15,775 nt of DNA from Alphaproteobacteria bacterium (GTDB taxonomy: Bacteria; Pseudomonadota; Alphaproteobacteria; Micavibrionales; UBA2020), in the NCBI GenBank assembly GCA_029266795.1, contig JAQSWE010000179.1, forward strand, positions 1 through 15,775. Reading direction: 5' to 3'. The translations under genes and the position numbers were made by a program. How positions within the stretch are numbered: the stretch's first letter is position 1; every line of letters starts with the position of its first letter. The notes below the pieces were generated by a model, which saw only the letters and a list, made by a program, of their open reading frames with translations, was not told the DNA's origin and did no database searches. Below, in pieces: positions 1 through 5,621 of this stretch.

Positions 1-289
1 TGGGCGCGCCGATGACGATGATATCCGCCGCCAGCAATTCATCCGTCGCGACATCCGACAGCTTGATCGCTTCGTTCAGCGCGGGCGTGCGGCTATCAGG
101 CGGGGTGTAGAATGCGGCGATTACTTCGCCGGTCAGATGCGGCAGGGGATTTTTGTCAAGGTCGCGGGTGGTGACGGTGCTGCCGGGATATTTCTCCTGC
201 AATTTCGCAACCGTTTCTGCGGTCACTTTGCGGGACAGTGAATTCGCGCCATTGTGGCTGCTTTCGATGACGAGGATGGATTTAGGCAT
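1..289 (-). CDS. azoR: FMN-dependent NADH-azoreductase, N-terminal part (cut by window edge)
   Basis: The first 96 residues of a flavodoxin-fold azoreductase are visible; the rest lies beyond base 1. The family reduces quinones and azo compounds in the cytoplasm by two-electron transfer from NAD(P)H through FMN. The sequence starts MPKSILVIESSHNGANS, the first beta strand and FMN-phosphate loop. It continues with the family landmarks TTRDLDKNPLPHL, then a long variable insert with TPPDSRTPALNEAI, and ends in the strand DIIVIGAP, which is followed by MYNF in relatives. The ATG at 287-289 is preceded by a good ribosome site (AAGGAAAG). It is divergent from an HxlR-type regulator gene 103 bases away. 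In Bacillus subtilis the HxlR/DUF24 regulator YodB controls azoR1, so regulation by this neighbour is a reasonable inference. Confidence 0.9.
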   Translation of the reverse strand, partial: MPKSILVIESSHNGANSLSRKVTAETVAKLQEKYPGSTVTTRDLDKNPLPHLTGEVIAAFYTPPDSRTPALNEAIKLSDVATDELLAADIIVIGAP

Positions 290-324
290 GGTCTTTCCTT
301 TTTTGGTTACTATTTAATACTTGA

Positions 325-333
325 TGATATAAA
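325..333 (+). promoter_or_regulatory. Candidate extended -10 promoter of the HxlR gene
   Basis: TGA followed by TATAAA (328-333) forms an extended -10 element, the same shape seen upstream of several other genes here. No good -35 is present at 17 bases, which an extended -10 can tolerate. The expected start of transcription is near 340, giving a leader of about 50 bases. A competing reading is TTGATG (321-326) with TATAAA (343-348), spaced by 16. Confidence 0.4.
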
Positions 334-374
334 TCGACCATGTATAAAAAAAGAAGGCACTATAAAATCAGTTA

Positions 375-391
375 GTTACTTTGGAGTAACC
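375..391. promoter_or_regulatory. Putative HxlR operator overlapping the ribosome binding site
   Basis: GTTACT and AGTAAC (375-380 and 385-390) form a perfect 6+6 inverted repeat around TTGG. The Shine-Dalgarno bases GGAG (383-386) lie inside it, just ahead of the ATG at 393. A further copy of the half-site, GGTTACT, sits at 305-311 close to the azoR start. DUF24/HxlR regulators such as YodB and CatR bind TACT...AGTA or TTAC...GTAA style repeats, so this fits an autoregulatory operator that could also control azoR. Binding itself is inferred. Confidence 0.5.
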
Positions 392-392
392 T

Positions 393-818
393 ATGAGCGA
401 AGCGAAGCAACACACGAGCGAAGCCTGTGAAAATGCACTGAAAAACGGCGGACACGAAAAATGCCCGCTCCGTGAAATGCTCTCGCGCGTGGGGGACAAA
501 TGGACCATTTTGCTGATTTTCCACCTCGCCCAAGCACCCGGCCAACGGATGCGCTTCTCGGAACTGCTGCGCGCGGTTGACGGCATATCGCAGCGGATGC
601 TGACCACGACCTTGCGCAATCTCGAGCGCGACGGCGCGGTGCAGCGGCATTTCTACCCCTCCGTCCCGCCGCGTGTGGAATATGAACTGACAGCACTCGG
701 TAAAGGCCTGCTGGTGCCGGTCAAGGCGATGCTGGACTGGGTGGAGGGCAATTGGCCCGAGATACAAAAGGCGCGCGAAGTGTTTGACGGCAATAAAGGC
801 GCAACCGACGCGAAATAG
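393..818 (+). CDS. HxlR/DUF24-family winged-helix transcriptional regulator
   Basis: A 141-residue DNA-binding protein of the HxlR (DUF24) family, normally a dimeric repressor of detoxification genes. After a short N-terminal extension comes the family signature C24-P-L-R-E-M-L-S-R-V-G-D-K-W. Cys24 matches the single conserved cysteine that senses quinones and aldehydes in YodB-like members. The winged helix follows: RMRFSELLRAVDGISQRML is the recognition-helix region (around 53-72) and LRNLERDGAVQRHFYP the wing (around 75-92). The typical end, YELTALGKGLL, is at about 98-108, followed by a C-terminal dimerisation helix. A second cysteine, Cys12, lies in the extension. The ATG at 393 has GGAG at good spacing. 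Given the divergent azoreductase gene, the likely job is electrophile- or quinone-responsive control of azoR and of itself. Confidence 0.9.
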   Translation: MSEAKQHTSEACENALKNGGHEKCPLREMLSRVGDKWTILLIFHLAQAPGQRMRFSELLRAVDGISQRMLTTTLRNLERDGAVQRHFYPSVPPRVEYELTALGKGLLVPVKAMLDWVEGNWPEIQKAREVFDGNKGATDAK

Positions 819-825
819 AACGCGC

Positions 826-1266
826 CTATTTCCTGAGGCTGGATTTCGCGCCGATCACGGCGGGAATGACATTCGCGTAAGTCGCGCCAAACACGAGGCT
901 TCGCGAAAACGGCTCGTCCGGTTCGAAATTCACTTCCAGCGCCGCGCCGCCGACATTCTCCACATCCACGCGCACGTTGTTGCGCGATGCAGACTGGATC
1001 AGGTTTTGGAATCCTTTCATGCGGGTGATGTCGGACTGCTCGACCAAATTCTGTTCGGCGAAGGGCAGGATATGCGCGTTGCTGTCCAGCACGGCAACAG
1101 TCAGTCCGGGCACAGATGCGTGCAATTCGCGTTCCTGCATCACGTCTTCGCTGTGGTCGGTCGGGTGAGGGACTATCTCGGCGATGCCGCGCAGCCAGCG
1201 GTCAACTTGGCCAAGCTCGATGACCTTGTTTATAGGCAGCGATAAATCTTTGAAATCTTTTGCCAT
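826..1266 (-). CDS. Conserved-looking protein of unknown function (146 aa)
   Basis: I do not recognise this protein. It has no signal peptide or membrane segment and looks like a small soluble domain. It has a helical N-terminus (KVIELGQVDRWLRGIAEIV), a middle rich in alternating hydrophobic residues (LTVAVLDSNAHILPF), and a basic C-terminal tail ending SSLRK. Codon use matches its neighbours. The ATG at 1264-1266 has only a modest ribosome site (AGGGTG, close to the start), but a well-formed promoter lies about 50 bases upstream. It stands alone: its stop is 7 bases from the stop of the convergent HxlR gene, and amgK diverges from it. Directly before the ATG, in the same frame and separated only by a TAA, is a 17-codon open stretch that begins inside the -10 and is probably not translated. 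Confidence 0.75.
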   Translation of the reverse strand: MAKDFKDLSLPINKVIELGQVDRWLRGIAEIVPHPTDHSEDVMQERELHASVPGLTVAVLDSNAHILPFAEQNLVEQSDITRMKGFQNLIQSASRNNVRVDVENVGGAALEVNFEPDEPFSRSLVFGATYANVIPAVIGAKSSLRK

Positions 1267-1318
1267 TTAAGCACCCTGGATGTTGCTGTGCAGCACGTCC
1301 GAAGCTTTATCTGTCTCC

Positions 1319-1347
1319 ATTTTATGTTAAAACAGTCGGGGGGTCAA
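1319..1347 (-). promoter_or_regulatory. Sigma70-type promoter of the unknown gene at 826-1266
   Basis: On the minus strand, TTGACC (1347-1342) and TAAAAT (1324-1319) are separated by exactly 17 bases, each a 5 of 6 match to consensus. Transcription would start near 1312, leaving a leader of about 46 bases. The -35 forms half of the palindrome at 1342-1354. Confidence 0.6.
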
Positions 1348-1354
1348 GTTGACC
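1342..1354. promoter_or_regulatory. Palindrome GGTCAA-G-TTGACC in the divergent intergenic region
   Basis: A perfect 6+6 inverted repeat with one central base, placed between the unknown gene (minus) and amgK (plus) and covering the -35 of the former. It could be an operator for an unknown regulator. The plus-strand TTGACC has no matching -10 at 16-18 bases, so it is not itself a convincing amgK promoter. Confidence 0.35.
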
Positions 1355-1440
1355 GGAAATTCATGAAAAGACGGGGTTTTTTTCTGTCCTGCTTTACCCA
1401 AAAATGCTAATTTGCTCGTGTTTTCGAAAAGGTCATAAAA

Positions 1441-2499
1441 ATGCAGCAAGCCCAGAAGCAACAAGCCATGCCTGAAATTGCCGAACACCGCCAGAAACTG
1501 CGCGAGGATTTTATCGCGACACTCGGCTGTAAGGGCGTGACGCTGGAGGCGCTGCCCGCCGACGCATCCTTCCGCCGCTATTACCGCCTTGCGGGCGCGG
1601 CGAAGCCCATGCTGCTGATGCAGGATCCGCCCGACCGTCCGCCCGTGCCGCCCTTCGTGATGGTGGAGCCGTTTGTGGCGATTGCCGATCATCTGCGCAA
1701 GCTCGGCCTGCGTTCACCCGAAATTTACGCGAAGGACATCCCGAACGGCTTGCTGGTCATTGAAGATTTCGGTGACGACACCTATACGCGCCTGCTGAAC
1801 AAAAACATGGATGCGAAGCCGTTGTACGAAATGGCGGTTGATGCCCTGATCCAACTGCACAAGCACCCGCAGCGCCTTGACCTCAACCTGCCGGCCTATA
1901 ACGAAAAGCAGCTGATCGACGAAGCGATGCTGCTGGTCGATTGGTACTATCCGGCCATCTCCGGCAAGCTGCTGAATGAAGGTTCGAAAGAATCCTTCCG
2001 CGAAGTCTGGCGCAACCTGTTCGCCAGATTCCCGACCGATCAAGGCACGCTGGTCCTGCGCGATTACCATGTCGACAACCTGATGCTCTGCAAGGACGGG
2101 GAGGGCATCCGCCGCTGCGGCCAGCTCGATTTCCAGGACGCGCTGACCGGCGTGTTCAGCTATGACCTGATGTCGCTGCTGGAAGATGCCCGCCGCGATG
2201 TGCCGCAGGAATTGCAGCAGCATTTGCTCCAGCGTTATTTTGCGGCGATGGGCGGCCTTGACCGCGATGCGTTCAATTATACTTACCGCGTATTGGCCGC
2301 GCAGCGCCATGCGAAGGTGCTCGGCATCTTCGTGCGCCTGTTCGTGCGCGACAACAAGGACCGCTACCTGCAATTCATCCCGCATGTGCATAAACTGTTC
2401 ATGAACGCAATCAACGACCCCGCGCTCGCCACGCTGAAGGCATGGTTCGATGTGCAGGGCTTTGACATTGCGACCCCGTTCAAGCTTCTCGAAAAATAA
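1441..2499 (+). CDS. amgK: AmgK-type anomeric sugar kinase (N-acetylmuramate/N-acetylglucosamine 1-kinase)
   Basis: A 352-residue phosphotransferase of the aminoglycoside-phosphotransferase fold, matching the AmgK group (COG3178). AmgK phosphorylates the anomeric hydroxyl of MurNAc or GlcNAc in peptidoglycan salvage and feeds UDP-MurNAc synthesis through MurU. The family N-terminal signature DASFRRYYRL begins at residue 41. The lysine-strand region PMLLMQDPP follows, then the hinge LLVIEDFGDDTY around 101-112. The catalytic loop LRDYHVDNLM holds Asp208, His210 and Asn213. The metal-binding LDFQDA holds Asp230 and is followed by SYDLMSLLEDARRDVP, typical of the family. The ATG at 1441 has AAAAGG at 8-base spacing; Met10 is a less likely start. 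The usual partners murU and tsaE are not downstream. An aminotransferase follows after 20 bases, probably in the same operon. Sugar specificity is inferred. Confidence 0.82.
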   Translation: MQQAQKQQAMPEIAEHRQKLREDFIATLGCKGVTLEALPADASFRRYYRLAGAAKPMLLMQDPPDRPPVPPFVMVEPFVAIADHLRKLGLRSPEIYAKDIPNGLLVIEDFGDDTYTRLLNKNMDAKPLYEMAVDALIQLHKHPQRLDLNLPAYNEKQLIDEAMLLVDWYYPAISGKLLNEGSKESFREVWRNLFARFPTDQGTLVLRDYHVDNLMLCKDGEGIRRCGQLDFQDALTGVFSYDLMSLLEDARRDVPQELQQHLLQRYFAAMGGLDRDAFNYTYRVLAAQRHAKVLGIFVRLFVRDNKDRYLQFIPHVHKLFMNAINDPALATLKAWFDVQGFDIATPFKLLEK

Positions 2500-2519
2500 A
2501 AAACGTAAAAGGTGTGACG

Positions 2520-3650
2520 ATGACGAAAAAACGCGACATGAAAGACCTGATTGCCAAGCGTCTTGAAAAAATCAAGCCCTCCGCAACCCTTGCGCTCGCT
2601 GCCAAGGCAGCCGAGCTGAAAGCAGCTGGCAAGGATGTCATCGGCCTCGCGGTCGGCGAGCCTGACTTCCTGACGCCCGAATTTATCCGCGACGCCGCGA
2701 AGAAGGCGATGGACGAAGGCAAGACGAAATACACGCCTGTTCCCGGTACGCCGGAACTGCGCAAGGCCGTCGCCGCGAAATTCAAGCGCGAGAACAACCT
2801 TGATTACACGCCCGAGCAGGTCATCGTCGGCACCGGCGGCAAGCAAGTGCTGTATAACGCCTTCATGGCGACGCTGAACCCCGGTGACGAGGTTATCATC
2901 CCTGCGCCCTACTGGCTGTCCTATCCTGAAATGGTGATGCTCTGCGAAGGCACGCCCGTGATCGTGAAAACAACGGCGGAAAGCGGCTTCAAGATGTCGC
3001 CCGCCGATCTGGAGAAGGCGATCACTGCGAACACGAAATGGGTCATCATCAACTCCCCCAGCAACCCGACGGGCGCGGCCTATACGACCGAAGAATTGAA
3101 GGCGCTGGGCGAAGTGCTGAAGAAGCATGAACATGTCTGGGTGCTGACCGATGATATCTACGAACACCTCACCTACGACAACTTCAAATTCTCGACTATC
3201 GCCGAAGTCACGCCGGAACTCTACGACCGCACGCTGACCGTCAACGGCGTGTCGAAGGCCTATGCCATGACCGGCTGGCGCATCGGCTACGCTGCCGGAC
3301 CCGTTGGCCTGATCAAGGAAATGAGCAAGGTGCAGGGTCAGTCGACCTCCAACCCGTCCTCCATCTCGCAGGCTGCCGCGACCGCCGCGCTGAACGGCGA
3401 TCAAGAATTCCTGAAAGACTGGCGCGCGAAATTCCAGGAACGCCGCAACCTTGTGGCGGGCATGCTGGACAAGGCTGACGGCCTGAAATGCGCAACGCCC
3501 GAAGGCGCGTTCTACGTCTATTGCTCCTGCGAAGGCGCGATCGGCAAGAAAACGTCGGATGGTAACATGCAAAGAGTTGGTTTCGACAGCAGCACCGGCT
3601 GCGGAGAAAAAAGCCGGCGGCATGAAGCCCTGATGAAAAGGATCGGATGA
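2520..3650 (+). CDS. aatA: Aspartate aminotransferase (class I, PLP), C-terminus lost and replaced
   Basis: A fold-type I PLP aminotransferase of the Ib aspartate transaminase group, which interconverts aspartate/2-oxoglutarate and oxaloacetate/glutamate. Clear marks are VIGLAVGEPDF near the N-terminus, GGKQVLYNAF for the cofactor-phosphate loop, SNPTG with Asn182, and the PLP lysine Lys246 in SKAYAMTGWRIGY. The start is the ATG at 2520, with AAAAGG 7 bases upstream. Homology runs to the family sequence PEGAFYVY...IGKKTSDG (to about 3562) and then stops. The last ~30 residues do not resemble the family. About 45-55 residues are missing, including the segment with the substrate-carboxylate arginine (RISYA in relatives), so the product is probably inactive as it stands. 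The break looks like a deletion joining two genes, or an assembly join. Confidence 0.88.
   Translation: MTKKRDMKDLIAKRLEKIKPSATLALAAKAAELKAAGKDVIGLAVGEPDFLTPEFIRDAAKKAMDEGKTKYTPVPGTPELRKAVAAKFKRENNLDYTPEQVIVGTGGKQVLYNAFMATLNPGDEVIIPAPYWLSYPEMVMLCEGTPVIVKTTAESGFKMSPADLEKAITANTKWVIINSPSNPTGAAYTTEELKALGEVLKKHEHVWVLTDDIYEHLTYDNFKFSTIAEVTPELYDRTLTVNGVSKAYAMTGWRIGYAAGPVGLIKEMSKVQGQSTSNPSSISQAAATAALNGDQEFLKDWRAKFQERRNLVAGMLDKADGLKCATPEGAFYVYCSCEGAIGKKTSDGNMQRVGFDSSTGCGEKSRRHEALMKRIG
3559..3633 (+). pseudogene. Possible 3' remnant of another gene fused behind the aminotransferase
   Basis: Just after the aminotransferase homology ends, a different frame (shifted by one from the aminotransferase frame) reads MVTCKELVSTAAPAAEKK and closes AGGMKP-stop at 3631-3633. 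This Ala/Pro/Lys-rich stretch looks like an ordinary protein tail, and its stop sits a natural 13 bases ahead of the next gene's ATG, with the next gene's ribosome site between. I infer that it may be the end of a gene whose 5' part was removed together with the aminotransferase 3' end. Being short, it could be chance. Confidence 0.3.
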
Positions 3651-4003
3651 TGAGCATGTTCAACAATTTCCGGCGGAGCTTCACCGAGCCTGCGCTGCTC
3701 CGCCTGTTGCGCATCCAGTTCATGAAATCCACCATGACGTCCGACCAGAAATCGGCCTACGAAGAGTTGGCGAAGCAAGTTGACCTGCGCTGCACCGAGA
3801 AACCTTGCGACCAGCAGCAGATCATCGTGCCCGCCAGCATTCCCCCCCGCGACGCCGCCAAGGCGCTGAAACTCATCAAGCTGGAATTCGACCCCAACTG
3901 GGATTTCCACGTGACATGGGAAGCCAAGGCGAATGAAACCACCGTGATCTCCGAAAAGCGCGTCCCGCCTGCTGCCAGCCCGCCGCGCATGCCTAAGCCC
4001 TGA
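3647..4003 (+). CDS. Small protein of unknown function (118 aa)
   Basis: Not recognised. The N-terminus, MMSMFNNFRRSFTEPALLRLLR, is basic and amphipathic and may contact membrane or nucleic acid. The body carries two cysteines in CTEKPC (around 44-49), then KALKLIKLEFDPNWDFHVTWEAK, which looks like a small alpha/beta domain. The end is proline-rich (RVPPAASPPRMPKP). AAAAGGA precedes the start. The ATG at 3647 overlaps the aminotransferase stop, and the ATG at 3650 is equally well spaced, so the true start is uncertain by one codon. It is probably the last gene of the amgK operon, but its real upstream partner may have been lost in the junction near 3562. Confidence 0.65.
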   Translation: MMSMFNNFRRSFTEPALLRLLRIQFMKSTMTSDQKSAYEELAKQVDLRCTEKPCDQQQIIVPASIPPRDAAKALKLIKLEFDPNWDFHVTWEAKANETTVISEKRVPPAASPPRMPKP

Positions 4004-4029
4004 GCTTACAGGTAGTTACAGCCCTATAT

Positions 4030-4058
4030 TTGACATAATTAAAGTGGCTTGATATGAT
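4030..4058 (+). promoter_or_regulatory. Near-consensus sigma70 promoter of the first tail-motif operon
   Basis: TTGACA (4030-4035), a 17-base spacer and TATGAT (4053-4058) with an extended TGA in front. Transcription should start near 4065, leaving a leader of about 32 bases. It shares the 11-mer TTTGACATAAT and the same geometry with the promoter at 4909-4937. Confidence 0.8.
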
Positions 4059-4096
4059 GTTCTCCATGCCGGTCTTATCGGCGGGGATGGGGAACC

Positions 4097-4519
4097 GTGA
4101 AAGATTTTTTCAATAAAATTGCAAAGGCAGCATCGGTCTATCTCGATCCCACTGGCGAGAATGAACTGAAGCGGATGGAATTGGTCGACAAGAAACTCGA
4201 CCTCGAAAATATCAAGAACAACCAGCCCTTCGCGTTTCGCGATCCGCCGCGTAAAGAATACCTCGATGCTCTAAGGCACGAAATGAGCCATGCAATGGGC
4301 CATTTTACGGACCCTGACGCGGGGTTGAACTCCCTGAACGATTTCAATATCCCCAAACCGATCAAGAAAATCACTATCACTCGTCCGATAATGGAGCCAG
4401 CTGTTGCGCCAACGCCTGACCTAACGCCCGCTCAGCGTGCATCGCAGGTCGCAACGTTGATGGCCGAAGGTGTGCAGGGTAAGGTCAGCGCACCGCAAAC
4501 GGCGCGGTTCAGGAAATAA
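4097..4519 (+). CDS. Tail-motif small protein 1 (140 aa), function unknown
   Basis: First of four neighbouring small proteins that share a C-terminal tail; I know no named family for them. It opens with an amphipathic helix (VKDFFNKIAKAASVYL), then a charged helical stretch (ENELKRMELVDKKLDLENI). Next come RDPPRKEYLDALRHEMSHAMGH and a Pro/Thr-rich linker (IMEPAVAPTPDLTPAQRA). A hydrophobic helix (SQVATLMAEGVQG) leads to the tail SAPQTARFRK, with the motif at residues 132-138. HEMSH recalls the HExxH zinc site but lacks the second-position glutamate-histidine spacing, so a protease is not supported. The start is GTG at 4097, behind GGGGA. It has a strong promoter and is followed after 2 bases by the second family member. 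Confidence 0.75.
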   Translation: MKDFFNKIAKAASVYLDPTGENELKRMELVDKKLDLENIKNNQPFAFRDPPRKEYLDALRHEMSHAMGHFTDPDAGLNSLNDFNIPKPIKKITITRPIMEPAVAPTPDLTPAQRASQVATLMAEGVQGKVSAPQTARFRK

Positions 4520-4521
4520 AC

Positions 4522-4845
4522 ATGTGGGCCCTTCAGGACATGTTCAACAATACCAGCGTCGCGCCGCCGGCGGACAATGCGCGCGCGACGATTGATCCGG
4601 ACCGGCTTCTGGAAGCAAACGAGCAAATCCGCAAACTCTTAGAAGACGAAAATAAAAACCGCGACCTGCGGCTGCAGCAGCTGGCAGATTCGCGTACCCA
4701 GTTCACGCAGGCCCTCGACGCCATAGAGGACCGGAAGCGGATGATGCATGTCGAACATCTGCAGCGTATCACCCTTATCGCGATCACGATCGCAGACGGC
4801 GTGCAGGGCGTTGTGAAGGCGCCGAAAACAGCGCGGTTTTCGTAA
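4522..4845 (+). CDS. Tail-motif small protein 2 (107 aa), coiled-coil, function unknown
   Basis: Second member of the cluster, translated from the same message as the first: AGGAAA at 4511-4516 overlaps the upstream stop region and the ATG is 2 bases past the TAA. After a short N-terminus (MWALQDMFNNTSVAPP) comes a long, highly charged helix. It runs from about residue 26 to 78 (DRLLEANEQIRKLLEDE ... QLADSRTQF ... EDRKRMMHVEHLQR) and is probably a coiled coil for self- or hetero-association. Then follow the hydrophobic segment ITLIAITIADGVQG and the tail VKAPKTARFS, with the motif at residues 100-106. The stretch GVQGxVxAPxTARF is shared almost exactly with protein 1, which supports common ancestry. 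There is no signal peptide. The role is unknown. Confidence 0.75.
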   Translation: MWALQDMFNNTSVAPPADNARATIDPDRLLEANEQIRKLLEDENKNRDLRLQQLADSRTQFTQALDAIEDRKRMMHVEHLQRITLIAITIADGVQGVVKAPKTARFS

Positions 4846-4908
4846 GAAGCATTCGGCGGCTAATTTTTAAGAACTTTGAGCCTACCCCGAGGGGCCAAAT
4901 TCCTTAAT

Positions 4909-4937
4909 TTGACATAATATTACATTCGTGATATAAT
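4909..4937 (+). promoter_or_regulatory. Consensus sigma70 promoter of the second tail-motif operon
   Basis: TTGACA (4909-4914), a 17-base spacer and a perfect TATAAT (4932-4937) with an extended TG at 4929-4930. Transcription should start near 4944, with a leader of about 38 bases. The match to 4030-4058 (same 11-mer, same spacing, GTTC/TTCATG just downstream) suggests duplication of the whole unit. The 63 bases between the previous stop and this promoter hold no convincing terminator. Confidence 0.88.
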
Positions 4938-4981
4938 GTGTTCATGCGCGCAAATCATGGCGGGCAGAGCAGGGGTGCGGG

Positions 4982-5302
4982 ATGGGAACAAATTTAAAAG
5001 AAAAAATCTCCAATTTCATGGGCGCGTTCAACAGCTCCTCGGTCAAGACGAACGATGAATATGCGCGCAAGCCCGAGCCGAGCCCCTGGGAAAATCCCGC
5101 GATCGTCGCGGCCGTCACCGAACCGATTTCCGACTGGAAATGGCGCGGCATGGTTGAATCGGGACAGGTTAAATTCGCAACCGAAGAGGCGACGGCGCAG
5201 GCGAAGGCCGATGCGGTGGTTGCAACGTCCGGCTTCAAGCCCGAAGCAACATCAGGCGGCATCTCTGCGCCCAAGACGGCCACTTTCAAGAAGACCCCGT
5301 AA
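4982..5302 (+). CDS. Tail-motif small protein 3 (106 aa), function unknown
   Basis: Third member, first gene of the second unit. It opens with a basic amphipathic segment (MGTNLKEKISNFMGAF), then a Pro/Ser-rich stretch (RKPEPSPWENPAIV). The sequence EPISDWKWRGMVESGQ resembles DPITEWRDD in protein 4. An Ala-rich helix (ATAQAKADAVVATSG) leads to the tail GGISAPKTATFKKTP, with the motif at residues 96-102. The ATG at 4982 has AGGGG upstream. Its strong promoter and short leader suggest high expression. The stop is 7 bases from the start of protein 4. No signal peptide, membrane span or enzyme motif is visible. Confidence 0.72.
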   Translation: MGTNLKEKISNFMGAFNSSSVKTNDEYARKPEPSPWENPAIVAAVTEPISDWKWRGMVESGQVKFATEEATAQAKADAVVATSGFKPEATSGGISAPKTATFKKTP

Positions 5303-5309
5303 TTTACCC

Positions 5310-5621
5310 ATGTCGGTCTGGGGAAAAATCACCAAAAATCTTTCCGGCATTTTTGGCGCATCGGATCGTGCCGAGGATACCGCCGACCGCCTGCTGAAAA
5401 TGCAGCAGCCTGTAACTTCTCATGAAGAACCGGTTGACCCGATCACCGAATGGCGCGACGACACCGCCTTCCTCGCAAGCCTCGTCGTGGGGCGCAAACA
5501 GCGCGAACATGCCGATCATGTGGAGGCTGTTGCGACCATCACCGCCACGGTCGGGCACGGTACCTCGCACGAATTCGCCGCGCCAAAAACCGCGCAGTTC
5601 AAGAAAATCACCCGGTCGTAA
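5310..5621 (+). CDS. Tail-motif small protein 4 (103 aa), function unknown
   Basis: Fourth member. Its reading frame runs open upstream through protein 3 in another frame, but the sensible start is the ATG at 5310, 7 bases after the protein 3 stop. There is no clear ribosome site, so translation is probably coupled. The N-terminus MSVWGKITKNLSGIFGAS matches the amphipathic openings of proteins 1 and 3. EPVDPITEWRDDTAFLASL aligns with EPISDWKWRGMVES of protein 3. A helix (HADHVEAVATITATVG) leads to FAAPKTAQFKK, with the motif at residues 91-97, and a short basic end (ITRS). The last 14 bases overlap the tail of the convergent FUSC gene. Confidence 0.7.
   Translation: MSVWGKITKNLSGIFGASDRAEDTADRLLKMQQPVTSHEEPVDPITEWRDDTAFLASLVVGRKQREHADHVEAVATITATVGHGTSHEFAAPKTAQFKKITRS

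Noticed and set aside
784..1245. Plus-strand open frame of 153 codons downstream of the HxlR gene
   Set aside because: It is opposite the 826-1266 gene, which has a better start and a clear promoter. Its own start lies inside the HxlR gene and lacks a ribosome site.
2364..3623. Long minus-strand open frame (419 codons) opposite the aminotransferase
   Set aside because: A shadow of the real gene: no family motif, and it would have to run across the amgK/aminotransferase boundary.
4249..4320. HEMSH in tail-motif protein 1 as a zinc-protease site
   Set aside because: The HExxH pattern needs a second histidine four residues after the first, with Glu after the first His. HEMSH has this spacing superficially, but no surrounding metalloprotease helix, third ligand or family context, and the motif is absent from the three paralogues.
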